From: Lycium barbarum
Taxonomy: Eukaryota > Streptophyta > Magnoliopsida > Solanales > Solanaceae
Direction: 5' to 3'
NCBI RefSeq assembly: GCF_019175385.1
Contig: NC_083341.1
Coordinates: 89,554,321 to 89,618,320, forward strand
Length of the DNA stretch: 64,000 bases
Below, in pieces: positions 1 through 13,379 of the stretch (positions are counted from its first letter, which is position 1; the number at the start of each line of letters is the position of its first letter). The notes beneath the pieces are model-generated. The model saw only the letters and a program-made list of their open reading frames with translations. It was not told where the DNA came from and ran no database searches. The position numbers and the translations under genes are program-made.

Positions 1-3000
1 TTACTGCAACTTTTTCTTTATTTCCTTCCCTCACATTTCTCGACACAAGTATACTTGTCATCGATTTCTTTGTATTGGCACTCGTTTCGTCCTTCGTTAT
101 TACTTATTGGCTCTCCGGAGGGGATTCCTTTCAAATATGATAGAGCATCGCTTCACATCGATGATTCAGATAAATTCATAGTGTGTATCCTCATATTCCG
201 TATAATTAATGGTCCATGAACTACTTTCTAGTATCCGACAAACTCTTTCATATTACTCATAGGCACTGCGTCCTTTCTTTCTGTCAAAATTTCAGACTAT
301 CAATTGGTGATACTTCCGTTATAATAGTCGTTCCCGTCCGAAACATCCTTTGGATCCTATCATTTTCTCCCTTATCCTTTCTGCATTTAGCTTGTAGCCA
401 TTTTCTTGCTCTTTTGTTACTCTTACAACATGTCGCTGCGTACTTAGGTACAGTGCAAATCTTCCCGATAAGAGGAATTTAAATCATGGCATAAACATAG
501 CATAATTCATGTTGGCCTCATGGTACACTTCATTGTCAATTCGTTTCTACTTCTTCATGTACCCCTTTGATGTGCCGACATGTTCCGAACTCTTGTCCCG
601 AGCCAACAAATTTCCTTTTCCAGCGCTTGAAAAATGTTGTGATTCTTTTTAAGCCTAACGTAATACGTTCTCCCCCCCCCCTTTTAGGGGCTCCTCATAT
701 GCCAATAGTCCTTCTGTGAGATCTTTTCCAACTCTGTGCATAACATATCGAAACTTCTTCCATAAGCTTTCCTTCTCATTTTTCGTCTACATTATCATTC
801 TTATCAACATTCCCATACTTTTCCATCCACTATTAATCCTCTTACCTATTTTAACTTACTTACTCGTAGTTCTTCTTAACTATGCGTTCGCGTTGCAGCT
901 ATGCGTCCATTTTTTTCGAACGTCTCGCTACTTTTGCTCACAGCACGGAATCCTTACGGATTACACTCTCTTTATTCGTGCTCATTTAGCCTTGACTATA
1001 CTTATGGTACTATGACCGAGCGGTCTTCCATGTACATTCTTTACATTTCATTCCATTTTCTCTAGGATCAAATCTTTCAGACTTCACATGAATTCTCGCT
1101 CCACGCCTTTAATTTCCAAATCAACGGTGTTGACCCATTATCCTTATTCTTTTCTTGGTGCGTTATCGGGTTTCTATCGTTAACTTGTTAAAGTATCCTT
1201 CTTACTCCTATGATTAAGGATTTCCATTTGTTTTAGTCCCAAATATTCTCCTCTTCTTTCGACTAATCCGTTAATATACCTTTTCTACTTTCATTCTTAA
1301 CCTTCCGTAGGTTCCTTCTTCCTCGAACACTTTTCTCCTTTTGCCATGTGTGCCATCGACTCTGAAGTTCATGAAATATTACTTTATACGCGCAAATTCC
1401 TCTTCACTCTTAAGTCATCTTTTCAGAAAGGCACTTCCATAACTGAGGCATCCACGTTAATATGGCTGCACACTTATTTCTTTATGTACCTTTCAAGGGC
1501 CGAAATTCTCTAACATCGTCACAAGGCTTTATCATTCTTTTCCTGCTTCACATCCCTCGTCATAGTCACTATTTCTTTAGCCTCACTTATTGAGATTGGT
1601 TCTCGAACCTCACACATTCCTCTTGTTCTATATTACCACACTTTACCCTTTTTAGGTACTTACCTTTTAAATTTTATTCAAATAGTCTCGTACTTTGCCA
1701 GTAATTTCTCTCGGGGGGCCTCAGTCACTGAGGTTTCTTACCTTTCATTTTGTTCCGACACTTTGATCTGTTTATTTTCCAGCTACTTACTCACCTTCTT
1801 TTCCAATATCGTTGTATTAAAATTTCCAATCTTAACCTGTAGTAAAAATAATAGCAGCTTATCTTGTAACACTCGTACCATCTATTTTTGCTGTCACTCG
1901 AACTTTGGTACCTTTACTTGATTAATGCCTTCTTTACCGTAGCGCCAATTACTGGGACTCACATGTCCATCGATACGATCACAAATGAGATATCATACGC
2001 ATTCATATAATTACTACCAACTTGCTCACAAAACACTTCCAAACGCTATTCAAGCCTATCCAAATTCCAGAGCTGTGATGCACTCCCTGTCTCTTCACCG
2101 GTCTAGTCTGCCTCGTACTACGCGACCTCTTAGGGTCTCCAACCTCCCCATATATTTTAGTTTCCCCTTAAGCTACTCTAACCTTCACTTATCTCTTGTA
2201 TATGAATTTACAGAACTTTAGTGCACTTCACAGGGGGTCACCCATCCTAAGATTTCTCTCACCCCAGCACGCTTAACCCCGAAATTTTGATGAAATCTGG
2301 TAACTTAATGCTGATATAACCGTGTCCACTTCCTCGCATGACCTTCATTAAATAATCTGGAGCAGGTCGAGGTCTTACGGATTTCGAGACATTCTCGTAA
2401 CACGTCTTTCCCCTTTACAATTACTATTTTACCCTTTTCAATTCCTAGTGTTCACATTTCGCTAATGTATATACTACTTTTCGTCCCAAATTCCTAGATT
2501 CCCGATGGTGACAAATATACCTTCGTCGCCGTTATTTATAAGTATTAGGATATCAGTCTGTTCGGATTCCCACTCACCATTCTTGTATAATAATTTATAG
2601 CAAAACTGATTATCGACTTTTTGAATCCCCCGATAGACCTTGCTCCTACTAAGCCTCGAATGTTATCCATTGCAATCCTTCGGACTGCTAATCGTCCTTC
2701 TCACAATTATTTTTCACGCTACGCCCAAACCCGTAGCTCCTCTAAAGCATCACATCCCAGTTATTGTCTACTTACGATATTTCCCTTCCTCACTTCCTTT
2801 TGTTAGACATACTTAACTAAGTGACCTGATTTTTGAACGATTTTAGCAAAATCTTCTTTTACAGTTCTTACTATTCAAAATCCACACACAACTAATACCA
2901 ACAATGCCTCACAGGACATACAGTCATATGACATATTCCAGCCACCCAGAGCTTCCAATTTCCATGTAACAGAACAATTATATCAAGGCTTACCTCTATG

Positions 3001-3137
3001 ACCTTCCATATCGTTACTCGCCTTCTTTCGTCGTATGTAAGGCTTATGTAAGGAATTCCATTTTCCTATGACTTGGCTCTATCGGACGATCCGAGATAGA
3101 AAGAAGGTCAACAATCCCTAAATGCCCTGTAGCCTCC

Positions 3138-3173
3138 TGTTTATAAATGTGGCCGGCTTCACACCGATAAACA
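3138..3173 (-). promoter_or_regulatory. Leader hairpin of element A, copy 1 (candidate dimerisation signal)
   Basis: This 36-nt inverted repeat has outer arms TGTTTAT/ATAAACA (7 bp), one mismatch, an inner stem and an 8-nt loop containing the palindrome GCCGGC. Two inner positions are A/C on the plus strand, which become G-U pairs in the sense (minus) RNA. It lies 46 nt downstream, in sense orientation, of the primer site. Equivalent 36-nt hairpins occur at 13286-13321, 29471-29506 and 54345-54380. Confidence 0.6.
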
Positions 3174-3219
3174 GGACTCTACTGGACACGACTTTGAAGA
3201 CAACCGCTAGGACAAACCT

Positions 3220-3231
3220 GCTCTAATACCA
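3220..3231 (-). other. Primer binding site (tRNA-iMet type), element A copy 1
   Basis: The minus strand reads TGGTATTAGAGC, complementary to the 3' end of initiator tRNA-Met with one C-to-T difference from the usual TGGTATCAGAGC. It sits 3 nt from the LTR edge at 3235, where minus-strand DNA synthesis would start. Confidence 0.8.
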
Positions 3232-3234
3232 CTT

Positions 3235-6200
3235 TGTCACACCCTAATTTCCCTAGGGTGTGATGGGCACCCAACCCTTACTTAGGGCCGAGCGAACCCT
3301 CTGACTCTTGTTACGTACATAATCTTTTGAACTGTTAATCAGTGAAAATGACAAACATAATAAATGCTTTTGGAAACTTTCAGAAACAAGTCAAATCTGT
3401 AATCATACGAAATTTGTAACATAACATAAATGACACATCGGCTGATGAAGCCGCGTACAAAACTGACATTCTATACCCGCGACTCTGTCTGCAAAGTCTC
3501 TAACCTTGATCAGAAATCATATCATACAAACTCCGACTCGACAACACTCCGAAAGGAAGTGGAGCTCGCCAATCCAGCTGAAGCATCTTCTAACAGTGCC
3601 CTTTACCCATCTGGGTGTACCTGCGTGGCATGCAACGCAGCCCACGAAGAAAGGGGGTCAGTACGGAATATATACTGAGTATGTAAAGCATTGAATACAG
3701 AAAACAGAACCATAATCGAATCAAGCAGTACAAAAGTAAGTACATTTTTCAGGATACCAAAATACTTATTTTTCATAATGCAAATCGTGTATACTGATGT
3801 CATATGTCAGAAGAAGCACAAAAAATAAGTAGATCATCCAGAGTGCCAAAATGCGTATTTTTCCAAACACAGACCATGCGTGCCAACATCGTATGTCATC
3901 ATATACATACACACATAACAGATTCATATGTAACATAATAGTGCTGAGGATCGTACGGCCCGATCCACAAATGTATTTGTTGCGGAACGTGCAGCCCGAT
4001 CCATATACATATATTATATTGCTGTGGCACGTGCAGAAGGTTAGTACAGACAATAAGCACGATGTGCAGAATAACAAAACAACTTACTGGAAACACGAAT
4101 CATGCATGCCAAGAACGTATCCGGCCCCTTGTGGGACCCGGGGAACGTGGCGCCACCCTGCCTTTGGCGCCACACACATCATACTCTAGAAGGTTTGCTC
4201 CGTAATCTCCGTCACACATCATAATATCACATCATAAGACCAGAATATACATATACACATATATGGTTCAGCGAACCATTAACACATCATAACACCGTAA
4301 CACATCATACTCCGGAATACATATATGGCACCCGACCCTCAAGCAAGGGACCCGGCGAACCATACGCACGATATATACCGGCCCGGGACTCGGTGAAGGA
4401 GGCAATGACACATGCATGAGCAGAGTAGTGAGAAACCATATGCATATAAATAAATAAATTCCAAGACTCGATGAACAAATATATTTACCGACATCCGAAG
4501 GCTTAGAAACAAGTATCGGGTCAATCGGAATTAGTAACAGAAAGTTACGAGCTTTTGAAGTACAGAACCTTCTAAAAGCGTTTCAAAAATCATTTTTGGA
4601 AAATCAAAGCCATAATCATGTCAAGTATCTTTCGGATATCGTTATGGATCAGATCAAATTGAACTTTTGGAATCACATGCACATATAAAAATATATCAAA
4701 GACTCGATGGAATAATCGAACGTGCTAGCATTTGAAAAATCAAAACTTTAGTCATAACAATTATCTTTCGAATACCATTTGGAAACATATCAACAAACTT
4801 CGGACATCATAGATATAAATCAAAACCATATGAGACAACTTATGGAAGTCAAAAAAATATTAGCCATCCTAGTGGCTCTAAGAATAGGAAATTTGTTCGA
4901 AATCGCACATATACGTCATTTGCCCGTTTTGTAAAGATCATGCCAAAAGAAAGAAAGGGTAAGTCTTACATACCTGCTCCACGTCCTATTGGCTACGTTT
5001 ATTCGTCCAAGCTCGTTAGTCTACATTCAAGGAGATTTACAAAATCATCAGACATATTGTCACACACTTGTCTTAATCTTTCAAGTAAACTTACTTATAA
5101 TCTGCCAAAATTTCGGTAGCATTTCCCCTGTAAATACACCATCCCCGAGAATCTAACTCGGCCAAATCTACAATCAACAATCCGAGAATTCAACTTGGCC
5201 AAATTATTAACAACATTACCAACCATCATACTAACAAATTCAACAATCAATCCAAAAGTATATATATTCTAACATTAACAACCTTCCTTACACAATTCGA
5301 CGACATTTCATTTACATTCAATTCCATCACATGTATTCAAGTTAACACCAATGATCCCACATTCAAATATTAATCTGAAATCATTCTAACATGATTCAAG
5401 AATATTTCAAACAATTCACATAATATTCAAAACAACCCATTCAACATCCTACTTCATCCGAAACCTTCCAAATTCAACAAAACAATGACAACTCATTTCC
5501 TTCCTTCAATTTATGAGCTATACTAATAATTCACATACTAAAACATTATTTCCATAAATACAAGAAATGATATTATAGTCGCATTAGCTTCCAAAACCAC
5601 CTTCCAACACTTACAACTTCAACTAGAATCATCCAACTTTCATTATCAACATAGAATCCACAACAACAACAATCAAAACACTAGATAAAATAATTGGTTT
5701 ACCATTCCTACACCACACACCTATACACGGCCAACTCCACACCACACGGCTCAACACAACACACATTATTTTCATGATTTTCATTCATGTCTACATACTA
5801 CAACATACACAAACCTTCCATAACATATAAAAGAATATGAATTCTTACCTTTTTCCTCAATTTCCCACTTGACTATAATTATGAACTTGCAACAAAGAGG
5901 GAATTTCTTGCTCCAACAATTGTACCACGTTCAAGAGGACCTTCAAATTAGTAGGAATACTAAAAGAAAATATTTTTTTGGATCAAATTTGGAGGCTCCA
6001 ATTTTTCTCTTCATTGGCCGAATGACCTTTATTTTTTTGCTCTTCTACAAGTTTCTTGAAAGGTCTAAGTTTTAAGAATGAAAAAGATGACTAATTGGTC
6101 ATCTTTTTATGAATACATATTAGGCCTCCATGTGGGCCTTGGGCCACCCCACATGGCCGACCACTTTGGGCCCAAATTAGTCAAGCCCACTTTCTTTTCC

Positions 6201-6400
6201 TTTTTTTTTGTTTTGTAATTCATGAAAAATTTATTTTCCGAATTCCAAATTTGCCCTTAGCCTTCCTCCATATTTCTATGAGTCATCTTGCAAATTTCCC
6301 TTTTTACCCTTAGCCTTTCATAATTTTAGAAAATAGTCTTGCCTTTGACTTTTCGCAATTATCTCGAATTATTCGATCGTACAAAATACGGGTCATAACA
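3235..6400 (-). mobile_element. Element A long terminal repeat, left copy (3166 bp)
   Basis: It begins TGTCACACCC and ends CATAACA, so has TG..CA ends. The primer site lies just outside one end (3220-3231) and a pyrimidine run, the complement of a polypurine tract, just outside the other (6401). The same LTR recurs at 13383-16568. By eye, differences are scattered substitutions plus small indels: about 17 bp duplicated here around 4150-4175 at a GGCGCC motif, and about 35 bp absent here near 6330. It carries the three-hairpin module (3621-3677) and GGCCC/GGGAC repeats (about 4120-4400). No coding sequence is present. Because internal sequence lies on both sides, it is the middle LTR of a tandem arrangement. 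Confidence 0.9.
3621..3677 (-). promoter_or_regulatory. Three-hairpin LTR module, LTR A left
   Basis: Three successive inverted repeats are present: CTGCG..CGCAG, then a weakened CCCAC..GGGGG, then CAGTAC..ATACTG. The same order and spacing is found in the LTRs of B, D, E, F, G and L. Function is unknown; conservation suggests a cis-acting RNA or DNA structure. Confidence 0.5.
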
Positions 6401-6436
6401 TCCTCCTCCCCTTTAGAACATTCGTCCTCGAATGTT
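6401..6436 (-). promoter_or_regulatory. Polypurine tract and adjacent AGGA hairpin, element A
   Basis: The plus strand shows TCCTCCTCCCCTTT directly after the LTR end, so the sense strand has a purine tract priming plus-strand DNA. Next to it (6417-6436) is a perfect 8-bp inverted repeat AACATTCG/CGAATGTT with loop AGGA on the sense strand. The same arrangement occurs at 20249-20293, 24430-24473, 37708-37743 and 50064-50099. Confidence 0.75.
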
Positions 6437-7677
6437 CAACAGACATCATGGAGTGTTATAACACTTTGGGAGGGTCCCTCTTATAGTTCTCCTTCCTTTT
6501 TTTTTTCATGCCCATTCCTTATCTTTCACCTTATTTTCTTTGTAGTCGAACTCCTCGGTCTTTACATGAGCCCTCATTCTGTGTCACAGGTTTTCTACCC
6601 CACCATACCAAGTTAGTATCCTTGTGCTTCCTAAGTCATCTCTTCTCTGATATTGTTTCGTCACAATACCTTAACAAAAGCCACATCTTTGGTACGTAAT
6701 CTCCACTTGACGATCCAATATGGCCACAGGTTGTTTCTTGTTTTTATCTAATCTATAGTAATGCAATCTCACTTATGATGCCATAAATATGAATCGGCTT
6801 GTGGTGTTCTCTTTTCTTCGCTCCTTGCTTCTTTATGTCTTTGTCGCTATCCCCTTTTTTTTTAATCTTTCATTCCAAGTATTTACCCAGAAACATATGT
6901 ACGTAATGTTTCTTTGCCAACTATTATCCTTCGCAGTCCAATTGCGCTTACGGTGATTTATGATCCGATTTCACCTAACTTCTTAGTTCGCAACATTGTT
7001 GAGTTCTTACTGCAACTTTTTCTTTATTTCCTTCCCTCACATTTCTCGACACAAGTATACTTGTCATCGATTTCTTTGTATTGGCGCTGGTTTCATCCTT
7101 CGTTATTTCTTGTTGGGTCTCCGGAGGGGATTCCTTTCAAATATGATCGAGCATCGCTTCACATCGATGATTCAGATAAATTCATAGCGTGTATCCTCAT
7201 ATTCCGTATAATTAATGGTCCATGAACTACTTTCTAGTATCCGAAGAACTCTTTCATTTTACTCATAGGCACTACGTCATTTCTTTTTGTCAAAATTTCA
7301 GACTATCAATTGGTGATACTTCCGTTATAATAGTCGTTCCCGTCCGAAACATCCTTTGGATCCTATCATTTTCTCCCTTATCCTTTCTGCATTTAGCTTG
7401 TAGCCATTTTCTTGCTCTTTTATTACTCTTACAACATGTCGCTGCGTACTTAGGTACGGCGAAAATCTGCACGATAAGAGGAATTTAAATCATGGAAAAA
7501 ACATAGCATAATTCATGTTGGCCTCATGGTACACTTGATTGTCAATTCGTTTCTACTTCTTCATGTACCCCTTTGATGTGCCGACATGTTCCGAACTCTA
7601 GTCCCGAGCCAACAAATTTCCTTTTCCAGTGCTTGAAAAATGTTGTGATTCTTTTTAAGCCTAACGTAATACGTTCT

Positions 7678-7700
7678 CCCCCCCCCCCCCCCCCCCCCCC
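7678..7700. repeat. Poly-C tract (23 bases)
   Basis: Homopolymer run inside A internal copy 2. The matching site in copy 1 (672-681) has only 10 C. Confidence 0.9.
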
Positions 7701-8961
7701 TTTTAGGGGCTCCTCATATGCCAATAGTTCTTCTGTGAGATCTTTTCCAACTTTGTGCATAACATATCGAAACTTCTTCCATAAGCTTTCCTTTTCATTT
7801 TCCGTCTACATTATCATTCTTGTTAACATTCCCATACTTTTCCATCCACTATTAATCCTCTTACCTATTTTAACTTACTTACTCGTAGTTCTTCTTAACT
7901 ACGCGTTCGCGTTGCAGCTATGCGTCCATTTTTTTTCGAACGTCTCGCTACTTTTGCTCACAGCACGGAATCCTTACGGTTTACACTCTCTTTATCTGTG
8001 CTCATTTAGCCTTGACTATACTTATGGTACTATGACCGAGCGGTCTTCCATGCACATTCTTTATATTTCATTCCATTTTCTCTAGGATCAAATCTTTCAG
8101 ACTTCACATGAATTCTCGCTCCATGCCTTTAATTTCGAAATCAACGGTGTTGACCCATTATCCTTATTCTTTTCTTGGTGCGTTATCGGGTTTCTATCGT
8201 TAACTTGTCAAAGTATCCTTCTTACTCCTATGATTAAGGATTTCCATTTGTTTTAATCCCAAATATTCTCCTCTTCTTTCGACTAATCCATTAATATACC
8301 TTGTCTACTTTCATTCTTAACCTTCCCTAGGTTCCTTCTTCCTCGAACACTTTTCTCCTTTTGCCATGTGTGGCATCGACTCTGAAGTTCATGAAATATT
8401 ACTTTATACGCGCAAATTCCGCTTCACTCTTAAGTCATCTTTTCAGAAAGGCACTTCCATATCTGAGGCATCCACGTTAATATGGCTGCACACATATTCC
8501 TTTATGTACCTTTCAAGGGCCGAAATTCTCTAACTGTCACGACCCAACCCCGTGGGCCGGGACTGGCACCCTAGCTGGGTAACCGTACATACCTACCTGA
8601 CCGAATTTCATATCGTACAGATTCTTTTTTTCAAACGGATATTACAGAAGTAGGCCTATACAGATACGGCACGCGCGCAAACATATATATATACCTGAAC
8701 ATGCAGACATTTACAGATAAGCCGATAAGGCTAACATACAGACGAAACCCGTAACCCACACATCTATCTACAAGCCTCTACAGACATACAGAATCATATG
8801 ACGGGACAGGGCCCCGCCGTACCCAGAACTTCCATACATACAGAACATACGGAAAACAGAAGATATATATACCAAAGTACATGCTCCGAATCAAAAGGAG
8901 CTCTTCAAGATAGCAGAACCTGTGCCCTAGACTAGCGGCGTGTCACCGAGTGCGCCTGTAC

Positions 8962-9017
8962 CTGCGGGCATGTAACGCAGCCCCCGAAGAACCGGGGGTC
9001 AGTACAAAAATGTACCG
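8962..9017 (-). promoter_or_regulatory. Three-hairpin LTR module, LTR B
   Basis: Stems CTGCG/CGCAG, CCCCC/GGGGG and CAGTAC/GTACCG follow each other. The one mismatch in the last stem is a G-U pair on the sense (minus) strand. Confidence 0.55.
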
Positions 9018-9160
9018 AGTATGTAAAGCAGAAATATATCAAACATAATCATGATCTGGACCGGAAGCGCATAAATATACTAGACTGGCTCATAAGCCGG
9101 ACAGACAGAGTCATAGTCCCGACAGACGGACATAATCATGGTCTAGACAGACAGAATCAG

Positions 9161-9229
9161 AATCCATACGGACATACAGAATCGGAATCCATACGGACAT
9201 ACAGAATCAGAATCCATACGGACATACAG
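9161..9229. repeat. 25-bp tandem repeat, nearly three copies
   Basis: Units start at 9161, 9186 and 9211, each beginning AATCCATACGGACATACAGA. Looser CATACAGA-type repeats continue on both sides (about 9120-9360). Confidence 0.85.
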
Positions 9230-12200
9230 ACATAGTCGTAGTTCAGACGGACAGACAGAAATATACCTGACAGAATTATGCATGCCGAGTAGTGCAGAGT
9301 CATACTGAATCATACAGAATCATACAGAGGCATGTGCTTATATACATACTGATGGCACATGCATACAGACATACAGATCCCGGCCCTGTCTGGGGGCGCG
9401 GTAAACAGAACCCGGCCCTCTTAGTACGGGACGCGGTGGACAGACAGAATCAGATCAGATCATATGCCATCCTGGCCGCCATCCCCATACACAGATCATA
9501 GTATCATACAGACATACAGATCCCGGCCCGTACGCCGAGGGACGCGGTGAACAATGCAGAGAAATATGCACGATAACAGAACCTGGCCCGGGACGCAGTG
9601 AAGGAATGCATTGAGACAGCCACGAACAGATCCATGGGAAACCACATACATACAGACTCACATACAGACTCAATCAGACTAAAGGGTGCCAAACGGCAAG
9701 CCAAAATCAGAGTATACGGATAGTATGCATAGTACGCGCCTATATCCTACTTGGGAAGGCACGACAGATTATTATCAGAATCGGATTCTCAGATGTTCAG
9801 AAGTTATTTTATAAGAATTTCATAAAAATAGTTGTATCATAATCAAAATAATAGTTCAGATGGATTCTGAGAAAATCGGACAAAACGGAAGTATTTAAAG
9901 TATTACAGAAGATATCGGGCCTTGCGGGCCCGCCTCAGACCAACTCGAGGCAACATATGTAAATTATCGCTAATAGACCTTATGAGGTCATCCATAATCG
10001 TTTGGAAGTGTTCTGACTCCGTTTAGGGGAGTTTTGTACAAAAATTCACTTTAAAGGCAATTTGTAAGAAAATAGCTTCAATTGAATTGAAGGAATTGGA
10101 GCGGTTTTCCGTCTCGAATTCCGGGGAACGGAGTCGTACTTAAGGCTCGCGGCCGAGCCTATCACATCCAGAACATGCCGAGGAACAAAGGAAAATGCTT
10201 CACATACCTCGATAGCGCCTTACGCTCGCTTGGCGTCGATCCCAATCTCGTCCAAAATCTAGAAATGGTCAAGTGTACCATTTGTTAGTTTCAAACTTTT
10301 CAATAATCCAACTTAACACATGTTTGCCTACCGAAATTTCGGCAGCATTTCCTCTGTATATAAGACATCCCCGAGACTTAGCTCGACTCAATTCACTACA
10401 CAACAACCCAGAACAACAGCAAAAACAACAACAGACATTAAAACACACACTATGGCATCACTAGCCATCGTTTCGGCATAACGACACATTTTTCGTTTCA
10501 AACTTACATTTCCAAACCAAACTTGTTATTTTGATATTCATCACCCACCAAATTCATTACAACATACATCAGAAGCATCCATACCATTTTCACCCAATAT
10601 TCATAAGGTATGCGAACATTCAAACTTTCCATTAAGCCACTACTTTTCCAATTTTTTCTAACCTTCAACATACAAGTTCATTATACATTTCCATCTTCCA
10701 AATTCATCCACAATAATCATAATTTTCCTCTTGATACTTTCATTTCCATTTTTACATAAACCATAACAAAGTTGTATGTTTTCCTACAACAACTTAATAA
10801 CCATTAAGTTCCTTCACTCTCCTCACATAATCCATGATTAAAACAACCAAAATATTAATTCAAATCAGTCCATCAATTTCAATTAAAACAGCCCCTCACC
10901 CATAAATTTCAACAAAACAACAAACGAGTTTATAATGCTGTTTTCTCCGTTCTAATTCGTTAAAACTCTAAATAAACACTTTAATAACATAAAAGGAATT
11001 TTATAAATACCTTATCAGAAGATCCACCACGAAAATTTCATCCCCCAAGACTAATATTTATCTCAAATTGAAGGCAACGCAACGTACAACGTTTTTCTCT
11101 TCATGAGCTTCGGGATTCGGAGCTCGGATTTTGATCAAAATGATCTTCTTAGCCTTGAAGTTTTCTCTCTCTCTAATGGAATTTTCTGGATCTTTTCTGA
11201 TCTGAAATGTGGAGGAGGAGGCTGAAAACTCCCTTAAATAATAAGGAAATGGGCCTGACCCGGATTGGAATCGGGTTGGGCCCATTTCACTGCCCAGCTT
11301 GACCTTTCCGCCTTAAAATGTCCATATCTCCTTGTACCGACGTCTCCTGGGAGCCCACGACCTACCGTTGGAAACATATTTCAATTATCTACAACTTTTA
11401 TATCTGGGCATTTTCCCAAATTCTAAACTTATAATGCCGTGTTTTCCCCTCTAAGTCAGGTCATCCGAAAACGTTTTCTTAAAAATATTCGTTTGGAGGG
11501 CTTCCACTTTGATTTGGCCCCAGGGCCCTTCACGGGTTGTGTTTAACTTTACATATACGATTCATATAACTTTTCACATGTCCCAAAAAAAATATTGATG
11601 TGTGGGCCCCACCTCAGCTTACAAATAATTCGGCGTTCGAAAATGCAGGATATAACACTAACATCGTCACAAGGCTTTATCATTATTTTCCTGCTTCACA
11701 TCCCTCGTCATAGTCACTATTTCTTTAGCCTCACTTATTGAGATTGGTTCTCGAACCTCACACATTCCTCTTGTTCTATATTACCACACTTTACCCTTTT
11801 TAGGTACCTACCTTTTAAATTTTATTCAAATAGTCTCGTACTTTGCCAGTAATTTCTCTCGGGGGGGCTCAGTCACTGAGGTTTCTTACCTTTCATTTTG
11901 TTCCGACACTTTGATCCGTTTATTTTCCAGCTACTTACTCACCTTCTTTTCCAATATCGTTGTATTAAAATTTCCAATCTTAACCTGTAGTAAAAATAAT
12001 AGCAGCTTATCTTGTAACACTCGTACCATCTATTTTTGCTGTCACTCGAACTTTGGTACCTTTACGTGATTAATGCCTTCTTTACCGTAGCGCCGATTAC
12101 TGGGACTCACATGTCCATCGATACGATCACAAATGAGATATCATACGCATTCATATAATTACTACCAACTTGCTCACAAAACACTTCCAAACGCTATTCA

Positions 12201-13285
12201 AGCCTATCCAAATTCCAGAGCTGTGATGTACTCCCTGTCTCTTTACCGGTCTAGTCTGCCTCGTACTACGTGACCTCTTAGGGTCTCCAACCTCCCCATA
12301 TATTTTAGTTTCCCCTTAAGCTACTCTAACCTTCACTTATCTCTTGTATATGAATTTACAGAACTTTAGTGCACTTCCCAGGGGGTCACCCATCCTAAGA
12401 TTTTTCTTACCCCAGCACGCTTAACCCCAAAATTTTGATGAAATCTGGTAACTTAATGCTGATATAACCGTGTCCACTTCCTCGCATGACCTTCATTAAA
12501 TAATCTGGAGCAAGTCGAGGTCTTACGGATTTCGAGACATTCTCGTAACACGTCTTTCCCCTTTACAATTACTATTTTACCCTTTTCAATTCCACGTGTT
12601 CACCTTTCGCTTATGTATATACTACATTTCGTCCCAAATTCCTAGATTCCCGATGGTGACAAATATACCTTCGTCGCCGTTATTTATAAGTATTCGGATA
12701 TCAGTCTGTTCGGATTCGCACTCACCATTCTTGTATAATAATTTGTAGCAAAACTGATTATCGACTTTCTGAATCCCCCGATAGACCTTGCTCCTACTAA
12801 GCCTCGAATGTTATCCATTGCAATCCTTCGGACTGCAAATCGCCCTTCTAACAATTATTTTTCACGCTACGCCCAAACCCGTAGCTCCTCTAAAGCATCA
12901 CATCCCAGTTATTGTCTACTTACGGTATTTCCCTTCCTCACTTCCTTCTGTTAGACATACTTAACTAAGTGACCTGATTTTTGAACGATTTTAGCAGAAT
13001 CTTCTTTTACAGTTCTTACTATTCAGAATCCACACACAACTATTACCAACAATGCCTCACAGGACATACAGTCATATGACATATTCCAGCAACCCAGAGC
13101 TTTCAATTTCCAAGTAACAGAACAATTATATCAAGGCTTACCTCTATGACCTTCCATATCGTTACTCGCCTTCTTCCGTCGTATGTAAGGCTTATGTAAG
13201 GAATTCCATTTTCCTATAAATTTGTTCTATCGCACGATCCGAGACAGAAAGAAGGTCAACAATCCCTAAATGCCCTGTAGCCTCC

Positions 13286-13321
13286 TGTTTATAAATGTGG
13301 CCGGCTTCACACCCATAAACA
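13286..13321 (-). promoter_or_regulatory. Leader hairpin of element A, copy 2
   Basis: Same 36-nt structure as at 3138-3173: 7-bp outer stem, inner stem completed by G-U pairs on the sense strand, and loop with palindrome GCCGGC. It is 46 nt from the primer site at 13368. One internal-loop base differs from the other copy. Confidence 0.6.
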
Positions 13322-13367
13322 GGACTCTACTGGACACGACTTTGCAGACAACCCCTAGGACAAACCT

Positions 13368-13379
13368 GCTCTGATACCA
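13368..13379 (-). other. Primer binding site (tRNA-iMet), element A copy 2
   Basis: The minus strand reads TGGTATCAGAGC, an exact complement of the initiator tRNA-Met 3' end. It lies 3 nt from the LTR edge at 13383. Confidence 0.88.

Larger units (their letters stand above)
1..3234 (-). mobile_element. Element A, internal region copy 1 (partial), non-coding
   Basis: This stretch repeats 7007-13382 (without the 8535-11657 insertion) almost base for base. Position 1 aligns with 7007, and the two copies run together to their primer sites at 3220 and 13368. The plus strand is strongly pyrimidine-rich, so the element's sense (minus) strand is purine-rich. No reading frame shows gag, protease, RT, RNase H or integrase motifs. 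The short hydrophobic ORFs here are by-products of C/T-rich sequence and are not kept between the two copies. I read it as the internal domain of a non-autonomous LARD-type element cut by the window edge. A poly-C tract at 672-681 is 10 bases here and 23 bases in the second copy (7678-7700). Confidence 0.85.
8535..11657 (-). mobile_element. Solo LTR B (3123 bp) with 5-bp target duplication
   Basis: The sequence starts TGTCACGACC and ends ATATAACA and interrupts element A. The two sides join seamlessly in the uninterrupted copy at position 1514. CTAAC is duplicated at 8530-8534 and 11658-11662, so this is an insertion whose two LTRs have recombined to one, or an element reduced to LTR sequence only. 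It carries the three-hairpin module (8962-9017), repeated GGCCC..GGGACGCGGTGAA motifs (about 9378-9610) and a 25-bp tandem repeat (9161-9229). No coding sequence is visible. At 3.1 kb it is long for an LTR but in the size range of the others here. Confidence 0.92.

Noticed and set aside
3220..3231. tRNA gene
   Set aside because: The tRNA-like bases at 3220, 13368, 29551, 41642 and 54424 are only 12-nt primer sites; there is no cloverleaf around them.
7573..8085. 170-codon plus-strand ORF
   Set aside because: It lies in element A's C/T-rich antisense strand, crosses a 23-base poly-C tract, and the sister copy (about 570-1015) does not keep the same frame.
9161..9229. CRISPR-like direct repeats
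   Set aside because: The 25-bp units are contiguous with no unique spacers, in a plant retrotransposon LTR, so this is a simple tandem repeat.
8535..11657. Full retrotransposon rather than solo LTR at B
   Set aside because: There is no internal pair of repeats, primer site or purine tract within it. Both ends are one LTR and the target duplication is exact.
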